DNA of 64,000 nt from HGM04593 sp045592125 (lineage in GTDB: Bacteria > Bacteroidota > Bacteroidia > Bacteroidales > Bacteroidaceae). The DNA is taken from contig JAZNUE010000054.1 in assembly GCA_045592125.1 (NCBI GenBank), positions 16,568-80,567 of the forward strand, in the 5' to 3' direction. A program made the translations under genes and the position numbers. The notes under the pieces were generated by a model. It saw only the letters and a program-made list of their open reading frames with translations, was not told where the DNA came from and did no database searches. Shown one piece after another: positions 16,526 to 25,535 of this stretch (position 1 is its first letter; each line of letters begins with the position of its first letter).

Positions 16526-17044
16526 CTATTCCTCATGGATTATATTCTTGAGCATTCCTATAAGAGAGTCTATGTCAAATTCGGCTCCCATTATTTCTCC
16601 CTCTTTTGCCGCGTTGGGCAAGAGCACAAGCATGGTGGGGTATATCTGTATGTTGTATTTCTCGGCAATCTCAAGGCCTTCGCCCTCTTCCATGTCGCGT
16701 ATTATGGGTACAAAGCGCTTGTTTATGAACTTGCCCAGCTTCTCTTGGGGGAACACGCCCTTTTCCATCTTGCGGCATGGACCGCAGGTCTTTGTGTGGC
16801 AGTCTATGAGCACATATTTGCCTTCGTTCTTAGCTTTCTCAAGGGCTTCTTCAAGCGTTATGTCGTAGAAGACAACGCCAGGCTCCTGCGTCAGTTTCCT
16901 GTAGATTTTCTCGGGTTTCTGCTCTGCGGCATGCTGTACAGTGTCCGTCACTTCCTGTTCTACTCCCTTTGCTGGTGTCACGCTATTTGAGCATGAGCAC
17001 ATCGCTGCAATCAGCAGTGCGCATAGTGGTCTTGCACTTTTCAT
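16526..17044 (-). CDS. Thioredoxin-fold lipoprotein (CGPC)
   Basis: 172 residues. The N-terminus has a hydrophobic signal ending in a Cys-rich lipobox region (IAAMCSCS), so it is likely an envelope lipoprotein. Residues ~58-168 form a thioredoxin-like domain with the active-site pair CGPC (87-90) in VLIDCHTKTCGPCRKME and the cis-Pro segment IYPTML. The fold resembles the thioredoxin_7/DsbD-gamma group and should transfer electrons to or from disulfides outside the cytoplasm. It is the last gene of the operon and starts 21 bases after the TlpA-like gene. The partner substrate is unknown. Confidence 0.88.
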   Translation of the reverse strand: MKSARPLCALLIAAMCSCSNSVTPAKGVEQEVTDTVQHAAEQKPEKIYRKLTQEPGVVFYDITLEEALEKAKNEGKYVLIDCHTKTCGPCRKMEKGVFPQEKLGKFINKRFVPIIRDMEEGEGLEIAEKYNIQIYPTMLVLLPNAAKEGEIMGAEFDIDSLIGMLKNIIHEE

Positions 17045-17065
17045 ATTATCTGTCGTTTGTCTTTT

Positions 17066-18178
17066 TTATTCTATAGTGTTTTCAATAATCTCTTCAAGTC
17101 CTCCTCCGGGTGGCGGCGCATATGCCGACACTATCTTGCCTTCCTTGTCCAGGACCATGTATCGTGGCACTCCCGAGATGTGGTAGTCGCTCTCAAGCTG
17201 CGACTGCTCGCTGCAATTTGGGTAGAGGTTCAGCATATCTGCCATCTCTTTCTTTGCGATTGCTGCCAGCCAGTCTTCCCTTACTTCCTTGCGGTCAATC
17301 GATACGGTGATGAACTCAACGTCGGGATTATCGCTGTAGCGGTTGCGCAATGCCATGAATTCGGGCATTTTCTTCAGGCAGCTGCTGCACCATGTTGCCC
17401 AAATGTCAATGACTAGGACCTTTCCCCTGAACTCGGCAAAGGTATGTTCCTTGCCTTCGGTGTCAACCAGTACAGGGGTAGGGGCCAGCTCGCCAGGCAT
17501 TGTGTTCCGGTAAAGGTCGAAAAGGGCGATTATCTCACTCTTCAGATTGCTCTCCTTTACATTCTTCTCAATGTATGGGCGCACTGAATAGAACTCCTCA
17601 TTGCAGCCGCTGTTGCTGAAGGGGAACTTCAGCTTTTTCATGTATGCAGTGTGCAGGGCGTCATTCTTGCACGAGAATACCTCCTTCATCTTAGAGTAGT
17701 CGTTGCTGTTCATGCTACGCAGGGGGTAGAAGACAGTCATGGTTATCCCGTCGCGCGACTCTTCAAAGCAGTCGCCCCGTTTCATGGCCTTGAGAGTAAA
17801 GTAGTGGTCGGCAAAGCGAGCGATATCGCGCTCTGTCATGAATGCTGATACGGCCTTGTCATCAAGCCTTATTTCCTCTAGGCCCTGCGGCAACAGCGCT
17901 ATGTCATCATTCTTTCCGCGGCAGCGGAACATGTACTCGCCGCTCTGCCATATATAGTGGCAAAGGTTCCTGGTGTGCAGGCTGTCCGGCGCGCCTTCAA
18001 TCTGCTTCCTTATGGCGGCAAGGTTGTCTGTAATCTCCTGCGCAGTGCTGAATTCCTGCTGCCACAGAGAATCTATGAGAACCTGCGCCTTGGCTGCAGA
18101 ACTGCTGTCTGCCGCTCCTCTACAGGATATAAGCGTCAGGACAGCAATGAACTGTATGGCTATTATGTATTGTCGCAT
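17066..18178 (-). CDS. TlpA-family thiol-disulfide oxidoreductase lipoprotein
   Basis: 370 residues with a lipoprotein signal (VLTLISC, lipidated Cys ~19). The first ~220 residues are a helical Bacteroidetes-specific region with scattered Cys (73, 86, 137, 170, 192). The C-terminal ~135 residues are a TlpA/ResA-type thioredoxin domain with WATWCSSCLKKMPE (active-site Cys 264 and 267) and the cis-Pro loop SGVPRYMVLD. Such proteins reduce disulfides in periplasmic or surface proteins. It sits 13 bases behind the metallopeptidase-like lipoprotein in the SusCD operon. The CSSC dipeptide differs from the common CPxC of the family, which may shift its redox potential. Confidence 0.9.
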   Translation of the reverse strand: MRQYIIAIQFIAVLTLISCRGAADSSSAAKAQVLIDSLWQQEFSTAQEITDNLAAIRKQIEGAPDSLHTRNLCHYIWQSGEYMFRCRGKNDDIALLPQGLEEIRLDDKAVSAFMTERDIARFADHYFTLKAMKRGDCFEESRDGITMTVFYPLRSMNSNDYSKMKEVFSCKNDALHTAYMKKLKFPFSNSGCNEEFYSVRPYIEKNVKESNLKSEIIALFDLYRNTMPGELAPTPVLVDTEGKEHTFAEFRGKVLVIDIWATWCSSCLKKMPEFMALRNRYSDNPDVEFITVSIDRKEVREDWLAAIAKKEMADMLNLYPNCSEQSQLESDYHISGVPRYMVLDKEGKIVSAYAPPPGGGLEEIIENTIE

Positions 18179-18191
18179 CTGTACTTGTCTA

Positions 18192-19220
18192 TCAGTTCTG
18201 CTTTCCTCTTGCTATTCCGGCAAGGTCAATGCCGTATGTATCAAGCATGTGATTGACAATTATATCGTATTTCTCCTTAATCAAAGGGTACTTATCCTTG
18301 GGATAGCGTTCCTCAAACTCTTCTGGGGTGAGCCACATTGCATTCTTTATGTATGTGGTGAAAAGGTTGTAGTGCGGATATTTGTCCTTTTCCCAATAGT
18401 AGCAGCTGGTTTCATTTGCCATTGCCGGCACCCATACCTGCTTCTGGACTCCTGTACCGAAGTTGTCATTAATCATGTCGACAAAGCCGAGCCTGTACTT
18501 GTAGTTCGCCTTGCTTGGGTCTACGTTGTTCATCTTCTTGTCGGCTGAGAAGTCGAAACCGCTCCAGAACTCATCGGGAGAGGTTATCTCGCCTTTCTCT
18601 ATAGCATTGTATATTGCCTGTATCATAAACATGCAGCGCTGCTGGCGCAATGAATACTCTGCGTCATCGCCGTTGATGACTTCCTCCTTGAAACTGATTG
18701 CCCAGTTGTCAAAATTGCCCAGCTTGATTGACTTGAACGGGTCGGTCGTGGTTCCGCCTACGCTTTCCTCGTTGCCGTCGCCGAAGTCACGCGGTTCGGC
18801 GCGCAGGTTGTGTATCATGTATATTTTCACAGGGAATGTACTATAGGCAAACTCCTTGCTTATGTTGGGGAAAATGTAGTCGTTAAAGTAACTGACGTAG
18901 AAGGGCAGGTGCTCTTCAGGCAGGTTCCATGACTGGTCGTTGCGCTCTTCCTCGTAACCGCCTACATAGATGTCGCCAGTTCCGGCCGATACCCAGTCGC
19001 GGTTAAGGTCCTCTTCGGTGATGTCCTTGTAGAGGAGATATACGCCATACTCGTTCTTGATATCATTGATTATTGAATCGTACTCGCTATTGCCCTGAGG
19101 GAAACCTCCACGGATAGGGGAGTAGTCGCCCGATGGGGATATAGGCTCCTCTTCGCTGCAGGCGCTGAAAGAAAGTGTGCATGCGAGCAATATGGCTGCT
19201 GTCCTTATAATCTTTTTCAT
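18192..19220 (-). CDS. Lipoprotein resembling Bacteroidetes putative zinc metallopeptidases, motif not visible
   Basis: 342 residues with a clear lipobox (LSFSAC). Length, the SusD-proximal position and the C-terminal block (LIKEKYDIIVNHMLDTYGIDLAGIA) resemble the family of SusD-linked lipoproteins annotated as putative zinc-binding metallopeptidases. That family normally carries HExxH; no HExxH occurs anywhere here. The region where it would be expected reads RQQRCMFMIQAIYNAI. If the relationship is right, this is an inactive, perhaps ligand-binding, paralogue. It lies between susD (34 bases away) and the TlpA-like gene (13 bases). Function otherwise unknown. Confidence 0.6.
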   Translation of the reverse strand: MKKIIRTAAILLACTLSFSACSEEEPISPSGDYSPIRGGFPQGNSEYDSIINDIKNEYGVYLLYKDITEEDLNRDWVSAGTGDIYVGGYEEERNDQSWNLPEEHLPFYVSYFNDYIFPNISKEFAYSTFPVKIYMIHNLRAEPRDFGDGNEESVGGTTTDPFKSIKLGNFDNWAISFKEEVINGDDAEYSLRQQRCMFMIQAIYNAIEKGEITSPDEFWSGFDFSADKKMNNVDPSKANYKYRLGFVDMINDNFGTGVQKQVWVPAMANETSCYYWEKDKYPHYNLFTTYIKNAMWLTPEEFEERYPKDKYPLIKEKYDIIVNHMLDTYGIDLAGIARGKQN

Positions 19221-19254
19221 ATATTGGTCTGTTTATGCCTTATGGCTTGTTCTG

Positions 19255-20808
19255 CTACTCTATAGGTGTGCGTTTCTCCGGGAGCTCGTTCTGTACCAGG
19301 CTGCTGTTGCCCTGCAGCGCTTCGTCGGGGATGGGGACTGTGTAGAGCAGGTCTCCCTCCTCAAGGCGGTAAGTGCTTGCAGACTCTGCGTCGTTGTGCC
19401 ATGAGTGTGTAAACGAGGGCATGCCCCAGCGGCGGAGGTCGAACCAGCGGTGTCCTTCGAAACAGAGCTCGCGGCGGCGTTCGTCACGTATGAACTGTAC
19501 AAGCTCTTCCTGGTTGCTGAACACCTCCTCCTCAAAATCTTCGGGGTCGAAACGCTTCTCGCGCAAGGTGTTGATGGCGCTAGTGGCCTCATCGGCATAT
19601 TCTTCCCCTCGCATAGCCATTGCCTCGGCATAGTTAAGATATGCCTCTGAGAGGCGGAGGCAACGCCCGAATACTCCTACTGCGTTTTGCGGCAGATAGT
19701 ACGTTGTGCCTATATTCACTTTGCCGAATGCCATGCGCATTAGTCCCTCGCCGGCCGGTGCCTGTACAATGTACCTGTTAAGGCGAAGGTCATATCCGGC
19801 ATATGTGTCCAGAAGCTCCTTTGAGGCCTGGAAGTATGCGTGCATCTTGTTTCCGGTAATGGAGTTCTGGCTGTTGGCCTCCTTATAGGTCCATTCGAAC
19901 ATGTCCTTGACATTTCCGTAGGGCCAGATGGTCTCGCTGCACTTGTATGTCGGGAATACGTAGTAGTTGCGTACGGGCCTGCCTTCCTCGTCTGTGCTGT
20001 TGAGAGGTATGTTGTTGAGGTCTACCAGGCTGAACTGCCTGTTGTCCATTACATACCTGGCATATTCTGCGGCCTTCTCCCAGTTCTCCATGTAGAGGTA
20101 TGTGCGGGAAAGCATGAGCTGCACCATGGGGAGGCTTGTGCGGTAGTTGTCGCTCCACTGCTCGCTCTCGGGCAGCTCAAGGTATGTGGCCTCGGCAGTG
20201 TGGAGGTCATCAAGTATCTGTGCGTACACCTCGGCAACGCTTTTCCTCTTGAGATAGTCCGGGTCGGGCTCAATGCCGCTCTGCAGCTTGAGGGGCACTC
20301 CGGGCGCGTCGGGGGCCACGTTGTATGGCTGCCCGAAGATGTTCACGAGGTTGAAGTAGTAGAATCCCCTGAGGGCATATGCCTGTGCCTTTACATTGTC
20401 TATTTTCTCCTGGGTGTCGTTTACGCTGGGGAGGTAGTCAAGTACCGCGTTTGCTCCAAGGATGACTTCGTAATAACGCTCGTAAATGTTTATATGTCCG
20501 GCGCCGGCCTTTTCCATCATCTGGTACATGTCGGGCTGCCATGTATAGCTCGCCAGATATATATTCCCGTCAAACCCTTCATTTGGCGTCTGGTATCCAG
20601 CCGCCTCAATATCGTCGTCAAGGAGCCCGAGGAAGATGTTGAAGCCTTCCATGTCATTGCGCTGGTATGCCTCGCCGAGCAGCAGCTCGTTCAGCGACGT
20701 GGCGTCTTCGGGGACGAATTCGCTCTCCGAATTAGGCTCAAGGAAATCGCTGCATGCTGTCAGTGACAATGCTGCTATAGCCGCTATTATGCTGTATCTT
20801 GGTTTCAT
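19255..20808 (-). CDS. RagB/SusD-family nutrient-uptake lipoprotein
   Basis: 517 residues with the lipobox LSLTAC (Cys at ~19). The protein has the SusD layout: an N-terminal TPR-like scaffold (ALRGFYYFNLVNIFGQPYNV at ~146-165, a hallmark) and the C-terminal signature RDERRRELCFEGHRWFDLRR. SusD proteins cap the SusC barrel at the cell surface and bind the incoming ligand. The gene starts 11 bases after the susC stop. The ligand cannot be named: no glycoside hydrolase or protease is encoded next to it, and its companions are redox lipoproteins. Confidence 0.95.
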   Translation of the reverse strand: MKPRYSIIAAIAALSLTACSDFLEPNSESEFVPEDATSLNELLLGEAYQRNDMEGFNIFLGLLDDDIEAAGYQTPNEGFDGNIYLASYTWQPDMYQMMEKAGAGHINIYERYYEVILGANAVLDYLPSVNDTQEKIDNVKAQAYALRGFYYFNLVNIFGQPYNVAPDAPGVPLKLQSGIEPDPDYLKRKSVAEVYAQILDDLHTAEATYLELPESEQWSDNYRTSLPMVQLMLSRTYLYMENWEKAAEYARYVMDNRQFSLVDLNNIPLNSTDEEGRPVRNYYVFPTYKCSETIWPYGNVKDMFEWTYKEANSQNSITGNKMHAYFQASKELLDTYAGYDLRLNRYIVQAPAGEGLMRMAFGKVNIGTTYYLPQNAVGVFGRCLRLSEAYLNYAEAMAMRGEEYADEATSAINTLREKRFDPEDFEEEVFSNQEELVQFIRDERRRELCFEGHRWFDLRRWGMPSFTHSWHNDAESASTYRLEEGDLLYTVPIPDEALQGNSSLVQNELPEKRTPIE

Positions 20809-20819
20809 GTCTTAAGGTT

Positions 20820-23800
20820 TTAAAGTCCAATACTGAGTCCTAGTGAATAGATTCTAGGCTGTATGCTATAGCCGAGCTCTGGGTCATATCCTTTCCAGTC
20901 CTTGCTTGCTATGACAAACAGGTTGTTTATGTTGGCGCTGAACTGTATGCGTGCAAGGCCAATCTTCTGGCACAGCTTGCGCGGCACGCTGTATGACATC
21001 GTGAGCTGTGTACAGCGCAGGAATGACGCGTCGGCAACCCTTACGTCCGACTGCGCCCACATGGAGTAGATGTTGTCATATAGCCCGTTGGGGAGGTTCA
21101 GGTTGTAGAGGTCGCGTATTGAAGTGTAGAGTGCCGGAATGTTGGTGTGCGCTTCGTCTCCCGGCTGTTTCCAGCGGTCATTCAGTTCCTTGGAAAGGTT
21201 GCTGAAGATGTCCGGCATCTTGCCGTATGTGAATGTGGAATATGGGTTGGGCAGGCGTTTCTTGGCACCAAGGGCCACTGCAAAGTCAAGGCCTATGTTG
21301 AAATCCTTCCAGCGCAGGCGGGTGTTGAGGCCTCCCGAGAAATCGGGCTCGCTCTGTCCTGTGTATACAAGGAATGTCGTGGGGTCGACGCTGCCGTCGC
21401 CCTCTACCGCGTCATATGTGGCATGCTCGAATGAGGGGTAGCCGTTGCTGCCGTCAAGCCCGATGAACTTATAGGACCAGAACGAAGAGAGGGGATATCC
21501 TTTCTTGAGCGGACGGTCGCTGCTGCCATTAAGGTAATCGGTGTGGGTGAGCTCGTCGGCCTTGGCGGTGCGGTCATCGCTCTCCGACCTGTTCCAGTTC
21601 TTGCCGGCATTGAGCCCGATGGTCCATGCCATATTGTTGTTGCGTATTGGGGTGAAGTTGAGCGTCAGCTCAAGTCCGCTGTTGCTTATAAGACCGCCGT
21701 TAAGCGGCATTGTTGACATTCCGTATTCCTGCGCAATATCCTGCCTTATGATGGCGTTTGACTTGCGCTGGTAGTACTCGAAGTTCATTGTCACGCCGAA
21801 CAGTGCCACGTCGGCGCCAAGGTTGAGTGACTTTGTACGCTCCCACTTGAGCTGCTTGTTGGGCAGGCTGGATATTGAGAGGTAGTATTCGTTGTAGCTT
21901 GGCAGCAGGCCTTCGTAGCGCACAATCATCTCTGGGCTCAAGGAGTTTACCACGTTGCCCTGGATACCGTATGACGCGCGCAGGTTCAGCTGGTCGAGCC
22001 AATGTACATGCTCCATCATGAATGGCTCCTGCGCCACTTTCCATGAGGCGCCGAATGACCATGTGGGGTCGAACTGCCTGTTCACATCCTGCCCGAAACG
22101 GTTGGAGGCGTCGGAACGCACGTTCACGTTTACTACATAACGGTTCATGAACGCGTATGCTACTGTGGCGAAGAACGACATGTAGTTAGTGGTTGTGGAC
22201 ATCTTGTTCCATGCTCCGTTGTAGAGCTGTGATAATGCACCCCAGCCTACAGAGACGTCGCTGCCGATTGGCTTGAAGTTCTCGGGAAGCGTCGGGGATA
22301 CGAGTATCGAGCCGCGCTCGGGAACGAATCCCCATGCAGTGTTGCCTTCGCTTACGCTCTCGCTGGAACGTATCTCCATGCCCAGCATGGCGTTAAGGCG
22401 GTGGTTCTGGCTGAATTCCTTGCTGAACTGCAATCTATGTGATGTGCTGTATGATAATCCCTGCGAGTTGGCCTGGTTGAGTACTCCGCCGTAGGGCATG
22501 AGGGCCGCGTTGAACCTGTCGGAGCCTGCTTTCTCTGTCCCGTATGCGTATCCTCTGTAGAGCTGCTCTACGCGTGATGTCTTCTCGCCGGCATAGCTCT
22601 CGCTCTTGTTGTTGGTGACTGCCATGCTTGCTGTTCCCTGGTAAGAGAGCCAGCTGAGAATCTTGTATGAGACATTGACCGACGCGTTGAAGTTGGTTCC
22701 CCTGTTTGCCGAGTAGCTGTTCTCCATTTCGTTGAAGATGTTGTAGGCATACTGGTTCTTGCCGCCTAGCAGCGTGTTGTACTGGTATGTGTAGTATCTT
22801 GAATAGAAGGCACGGCCGCCGTTCTCCTCATAGGCCGGAATGGCGCGGCTGGTGTTCATTGCATATGTGTATGGGTTCACTCCTGCGCCATAGCCGTCGG
22901 CATTCCGCACGCTCCCGTTTATCTGGGCGTTTATGCTCAGCCTCTCGTTCACGTTGCTGTTTATGCTCAGGCGTGCGGTTATCTGGTCGTTCTGGTTGCC
23001 AATCTCATAGCCCTTGTTGTCCTGGTATCCGAGCGAGGCGTTGTAGGTGTATTTGTCGGTTCCTCCCGAAACGCTGAGGTTGTGGCTCTGGCTCACGGAG
23101 TTGCGGGTGAGGAGGCCGAACCAGTCGGTGTTCACGGTCTCGAGGCGCTGCATGTACCTGGCGAACTCCTCTTCGGTAATCATACGCTTGTTGAACATGG
23201 ACATGAGGCCTTCGTAGGTGTAGATCTGGGGCAATGGCTCGCTCTGGTAGCGGACGCCGGCACCGTATGCCTCCTTGCTGAACTGAATGCGCTCATAGGA
23301 GTTCATGAAATCGTACATCTCGTATGTGGGGCGCTCACGCACCGAGACATTGGTGTTGTAGTTAACGCTTATGCGGCCGGGAGTTCCTTTCTTAGTGGTT
23401 ATTACAATGACACCGTTTGAGGCCTTTGAGCCATAGATGGCTGTTGCCGAGGCATCCTTGAGCACTGTTATGTTGTCAATGTCCTGCGGGTTGAGCCATG
23501 AGATCTGGTTGCCTATGAGCTCGCGCATGTCCGATGTGATTGCGGAGCTCATGTCTATTGACAGAGGGTCTTCCTGGATTACACCGTCAACTACCCACAG
23601 CGGGTCGCTGTTTCCAAGGATAGTGGATGTACCGCGGATCGTGATTTTGGGTGAGGCCCCCACGCGTGCCGATGTGTTCACAACCGACATGCCGGCAACC
23701 TTTCCCTGCAGCATCTGGTCAATGCTCTGGTAGGCGGGCATCATTATGTCGTCGGCCTTCACGGTGGTGAATGCTCCGACCATGTCCTTGCGCGGCAGGC

Positions 23801-24191
23801 GGTTATAGCCGTCCTCGACTATGGTTACCTCGGCAAGCATGGCGTCATCGGTCTTCAGCACAACCTCAATGGGCTTGCTGATGACATCTTTCGAGAGCTT
23901 GATTCTTACTGTCTTTGTACCGATATAGCTGAAGACAAGCTCGCTGTCGCCGCCGGCAAGGTTTACTTCCACATTGAACTCGCCATGCACGTTTGTGCTG
24001 GTTCCCCGGGCAATCTTGCCGTCCTTCATGACAGCAACACTGGCAGCGGGCAACGCGTCGCCGAACTCATCGGTTATAACGCCTTTCACCCCAGTGCCGG
24101 TCTGTGCCAGTATCTGCATTGGGCACAGCAGGAGTAATATGAGGCATACAATATTAGTAATCAGGCTTTTCGTTTTCATATTTATTGCCAT
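20820..24191 (-). CDS. SusC/RagA-family TonB-linked outer-membrane transporter
   Basis: 1123 residues. The signal peptide (about 5-29) ends AQTG; ATG 24191 or the internal ATG 24179 (MKTKSL) may be the start. Then come a carboxypeptidase-regulatory-like domain (~33-115; GTGVKGVITDEFGDALPAASV), a plug (~120-240) with LWVVDGVIQEDPLS and ATAIYGSKASNGVIVITTKKG, and a 22-strand-type barrel ending in ...RIYSLGLSIGL. Such transporters import ligands using TonB energy; a tonB gene lies at 37 kb. It is first in a five-gene operon. No ECF sigma/anti-sigma pair or hybrid sensor is adjacent, so its regulation is not evident. Confidence 0.96.
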   Translation of the reverse strand: MAINMKTKSLITNIVCLILLLLCPMQILAQTGTGVKGVITDEFGDALPAASVAVMKDGKIARGTSTNVHGEFNVEVNLAGGDSELVFSYIGTKTVRIKLSKDVISKPIEVVLKTDDAMLAEVTIVEDGYNRLPRKDMVGAFTTVKADDIMMPAYQSIDQMLQGKVAGMSVVNTSARVGASPKITIRGTSTILGNSDPLWVVDGVIQEDPLSIDMSSAITSDMRELIGNQISWLNPQDIDNITVLKDASATAIYGSKASNGVIVITTKKGTPGRISVNYNTNVSVRERPTYEMYDFMNSYERIQFSKEAYGAGVRYQSEPLPQIYTYEGLMSMFNKRMITEEEFARYMQRLETVNTDWFGLLTRNSVSQSHNLSVSGGTDKYTYNASLGYQDNKGYEIGNQNDQITARLSINSNVNERLSINAQINGSVRNADGYGAGVNPYTYAMNTSRAIPAYEENGGRAFYSRYYTYQYNTLLGGKNQYAYNIFNEMENSYSANRGTNFNASVNVSYKILSWLSYQGTASMAVTNNKSESYAGEKTSRVEQLYRGYAYGTEKAGSDRFNAALMPYGGVLNQANSQGLSYSTSHRLQFSKEFSQNHRLNAMLGMEIRSSESVSEGNTAWGFVPERGSILVSPTLPENFKPIGSDVSVGWGALSQLYNGAWNKMSTTTNYMSFFATVAYAFMNRYVVNVNVRSDASNRFGQDVNRQFDPTWSFGASWKVAQEPFMMEHVHWLDQLNLRASYGIQGNVVNSLSPEMIVRYEGLLPSYNEYYLSISSLPNKQLKWERTKSLNLGADVALFGVTMNFEYYQRKSNAIIRQDIAQEYGMSTMPLNGGLISNSGLELTLNFTPIRNNNMAWTIGLNAGKNWNRSESDDRTAKADELTHTDYLNGSSDRPLKKGYPLSSFWSYKFIGLDGSNGYPSFEHATYDAVEGDGSVDPTTFLVYTGQSEPDFSGGLNTRLRWKDFNIGLDFAVALGAKKRLPNPYSTFTYGKMPDIFSNLSKELNDRWKQPGDEAHTNIPALYTSIRDLYNLNLPNGLYDNIYSMWAQSDVRVADASFLRCTQLTMSYSVPRKLCQKIGLARIQFSANINNLFVIASKDWKGYDPELGYSIQPRIYSLGLSIGL

Positions 24192-24318
24192 TTGTTCAAA
24201 TCTGCTCTTTAGAATGTGCTAATTTAAGGTTTTTTTGGCAGAATTGGAAGCAAACGCCTAATAAAAATGAAAAAAAATGAAATAATGAAAAAGGACTGGT
24301 TCTTATATGCGCAATATG

Positions 24319-25515
24319 TCAGTCCAGCCTGACCTCAACCATGCACGGGAAAGCGTAGCTGCGGTCGCCGTGAAGCTGCAGGCTGCTGTATATGTTGGCT
24401 ATTGTGCGCCTTAGCCTTTTCCTTGCAATCTTCTTCCCTTTGTAACGTATTGTTACTTTCTTGTCAAGGTCGGCCATGCTGTCGTTAAGGTATATCGTGA
24501 GCCTTGAATAGTCGCAGTGCAGAATGTTAATAGTGTTGCCGTCTATGACTGCTTCTACGGTGCGTCCTGCGGCCAGCTCGTCAGCCGGTGCCGACAGCCA
24601 GTAAAAGTGCTGGCGCACAACATCTTCCTGTCGCCAGACAATTCTCTTGGGGTAGGGGTTGCGGCGGTATTGCGACATCCAGCCAATTGCGTCGGCGTCG
24701 GCGCCGTCCATCCAGTGCCCCTTGCCTTTGAGTATGTTTGTGCTGTGGATGTACTTCCCAGGGTTTGCTGCAGCAAGCGAGTCCAGCACTTCGCCTTTCT
24801 CCTTTGCCAGGCGGTTGCGGCTGTATGCGCTGTCATTCTCGCCCATCCATATTGTGAACGGGAGGTTTAGCAGGTTCAGCTGTGAGGTGTTCCCTGGGTG
24901 CCCGGCCATCATTGCTGCAGCGGCCCACCTGTCGGCCATGCGGGGCGCCAGGCGCCATACGCCGTCACCGCCAGCGGAATATCCCATGAGGTATACCTTG
25001 TTGGGGTTCACTCCCTCGAATACAACGCATGCCTTTATCAGGTCCTCGAGCAGTTTGTCCAGCCCTTCCCTGTGCCACAGGTCCCACGTGTTCCAGGGCG
25101 CGCGAGGCGCCACGTATACGCCTTCACCGAGTTCGTAAAGATATATCTGGTTCATCCATTGCTCGTCATTTACCTCCTTGGGGCACTCTCCGCCGCCATG
25201 CAGCGAAATGAACAGGCTGCGGCCGTCTCTTGGGGGCATGCCGAATGTGCGGCATGCGCAGGGAAGGTCCAGCGAGTCGCCCGATATTATCATCCGGCCC
25301 CATTCTCCCTTCAGTTCCCTTGCGGTCTCCTGCAACCAGAGCGAGTCTATGATTTCTGCGGCCCGTCCGGCTTCTTTCTTGTCAAGCTTTTTCTTTGAGA
25401 ATTCCTGCTCGCAGAGATTGCCTTCTGCTCTCCTTGCCCATGCCTCAAGGGCGCTGGTCTGTGCATATGATATGCATGAAACAAGCAGCAGTGCTGCCGT
25501 CACTGTTCTTCTCAT
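24319..25515 (-). CDS. Secreted alpha/beta-hydrolase (esterase/peptidase-like)
   Basis: 398 residues with a signal peptide (RRTVTAALLLVSCISYAQ). The hydrolase core has the oxyanion segment SLHGGGE (~105-110), the nucleophile elbow GYSAGG (Ser180), a plausible acid in GEND (Asp228) and a His in GKGHWMDG (His267), in the order of a prolyl-oligopeptidase or feruloyl-esterase-type triad. A C-terminal beta domain (~310-398) follows. The substrate is unknown. It begins 20 bases after mgtE on the same strand, so it may be co-transcribed with ksgA and mgtE although the functions look unrelated. The susC start lies 127 bases beyond its stop. Confidence 0.82.
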   Translation of the reverse strand: MRRTVTAALLLVSCISYAQTSALEAWARRAEGNLCEQEFSKKKLDKKEAGRAAEIIDSLWLQETARELKGEWGRMIISGDSLDLPCACRTFGMPPRDGRSLFISLHGGGECPKEVNDEQWMNQIYLYELGEGVYVAPRAPWNTWDLWHREGLDKLLEDLIKACVVFEGVNPNKVYLMGYSAGGDGVWRLAPRMADRWAAAAMMAGHPGNTSQLNLLNLPFTIWMGENDSAYSRNRLAKEKGEVLDSLAAANPGKYIHSTNILKGKGHWMDGADADAIGWMSQYRRNPYPKRIVWRQEDVVRQHFYWLSAPADELAAGRTVEAVIDGNTINILHCDYSRLTIYLNDSMADLDKKVTIRYKGKKIARKRLRRTIANIYSSLQLHGDRSYAFPCMVEVRLD

Positions 25516-25535
25516 TTTCTTGTGATGTGTTGTGT

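Noticed and set aside
19840..20766. 308-residue + strand frame
   Set aside because: It is the complement of susD; it has no signal, motif or promoter, and the minus-strand SusD match is certain.
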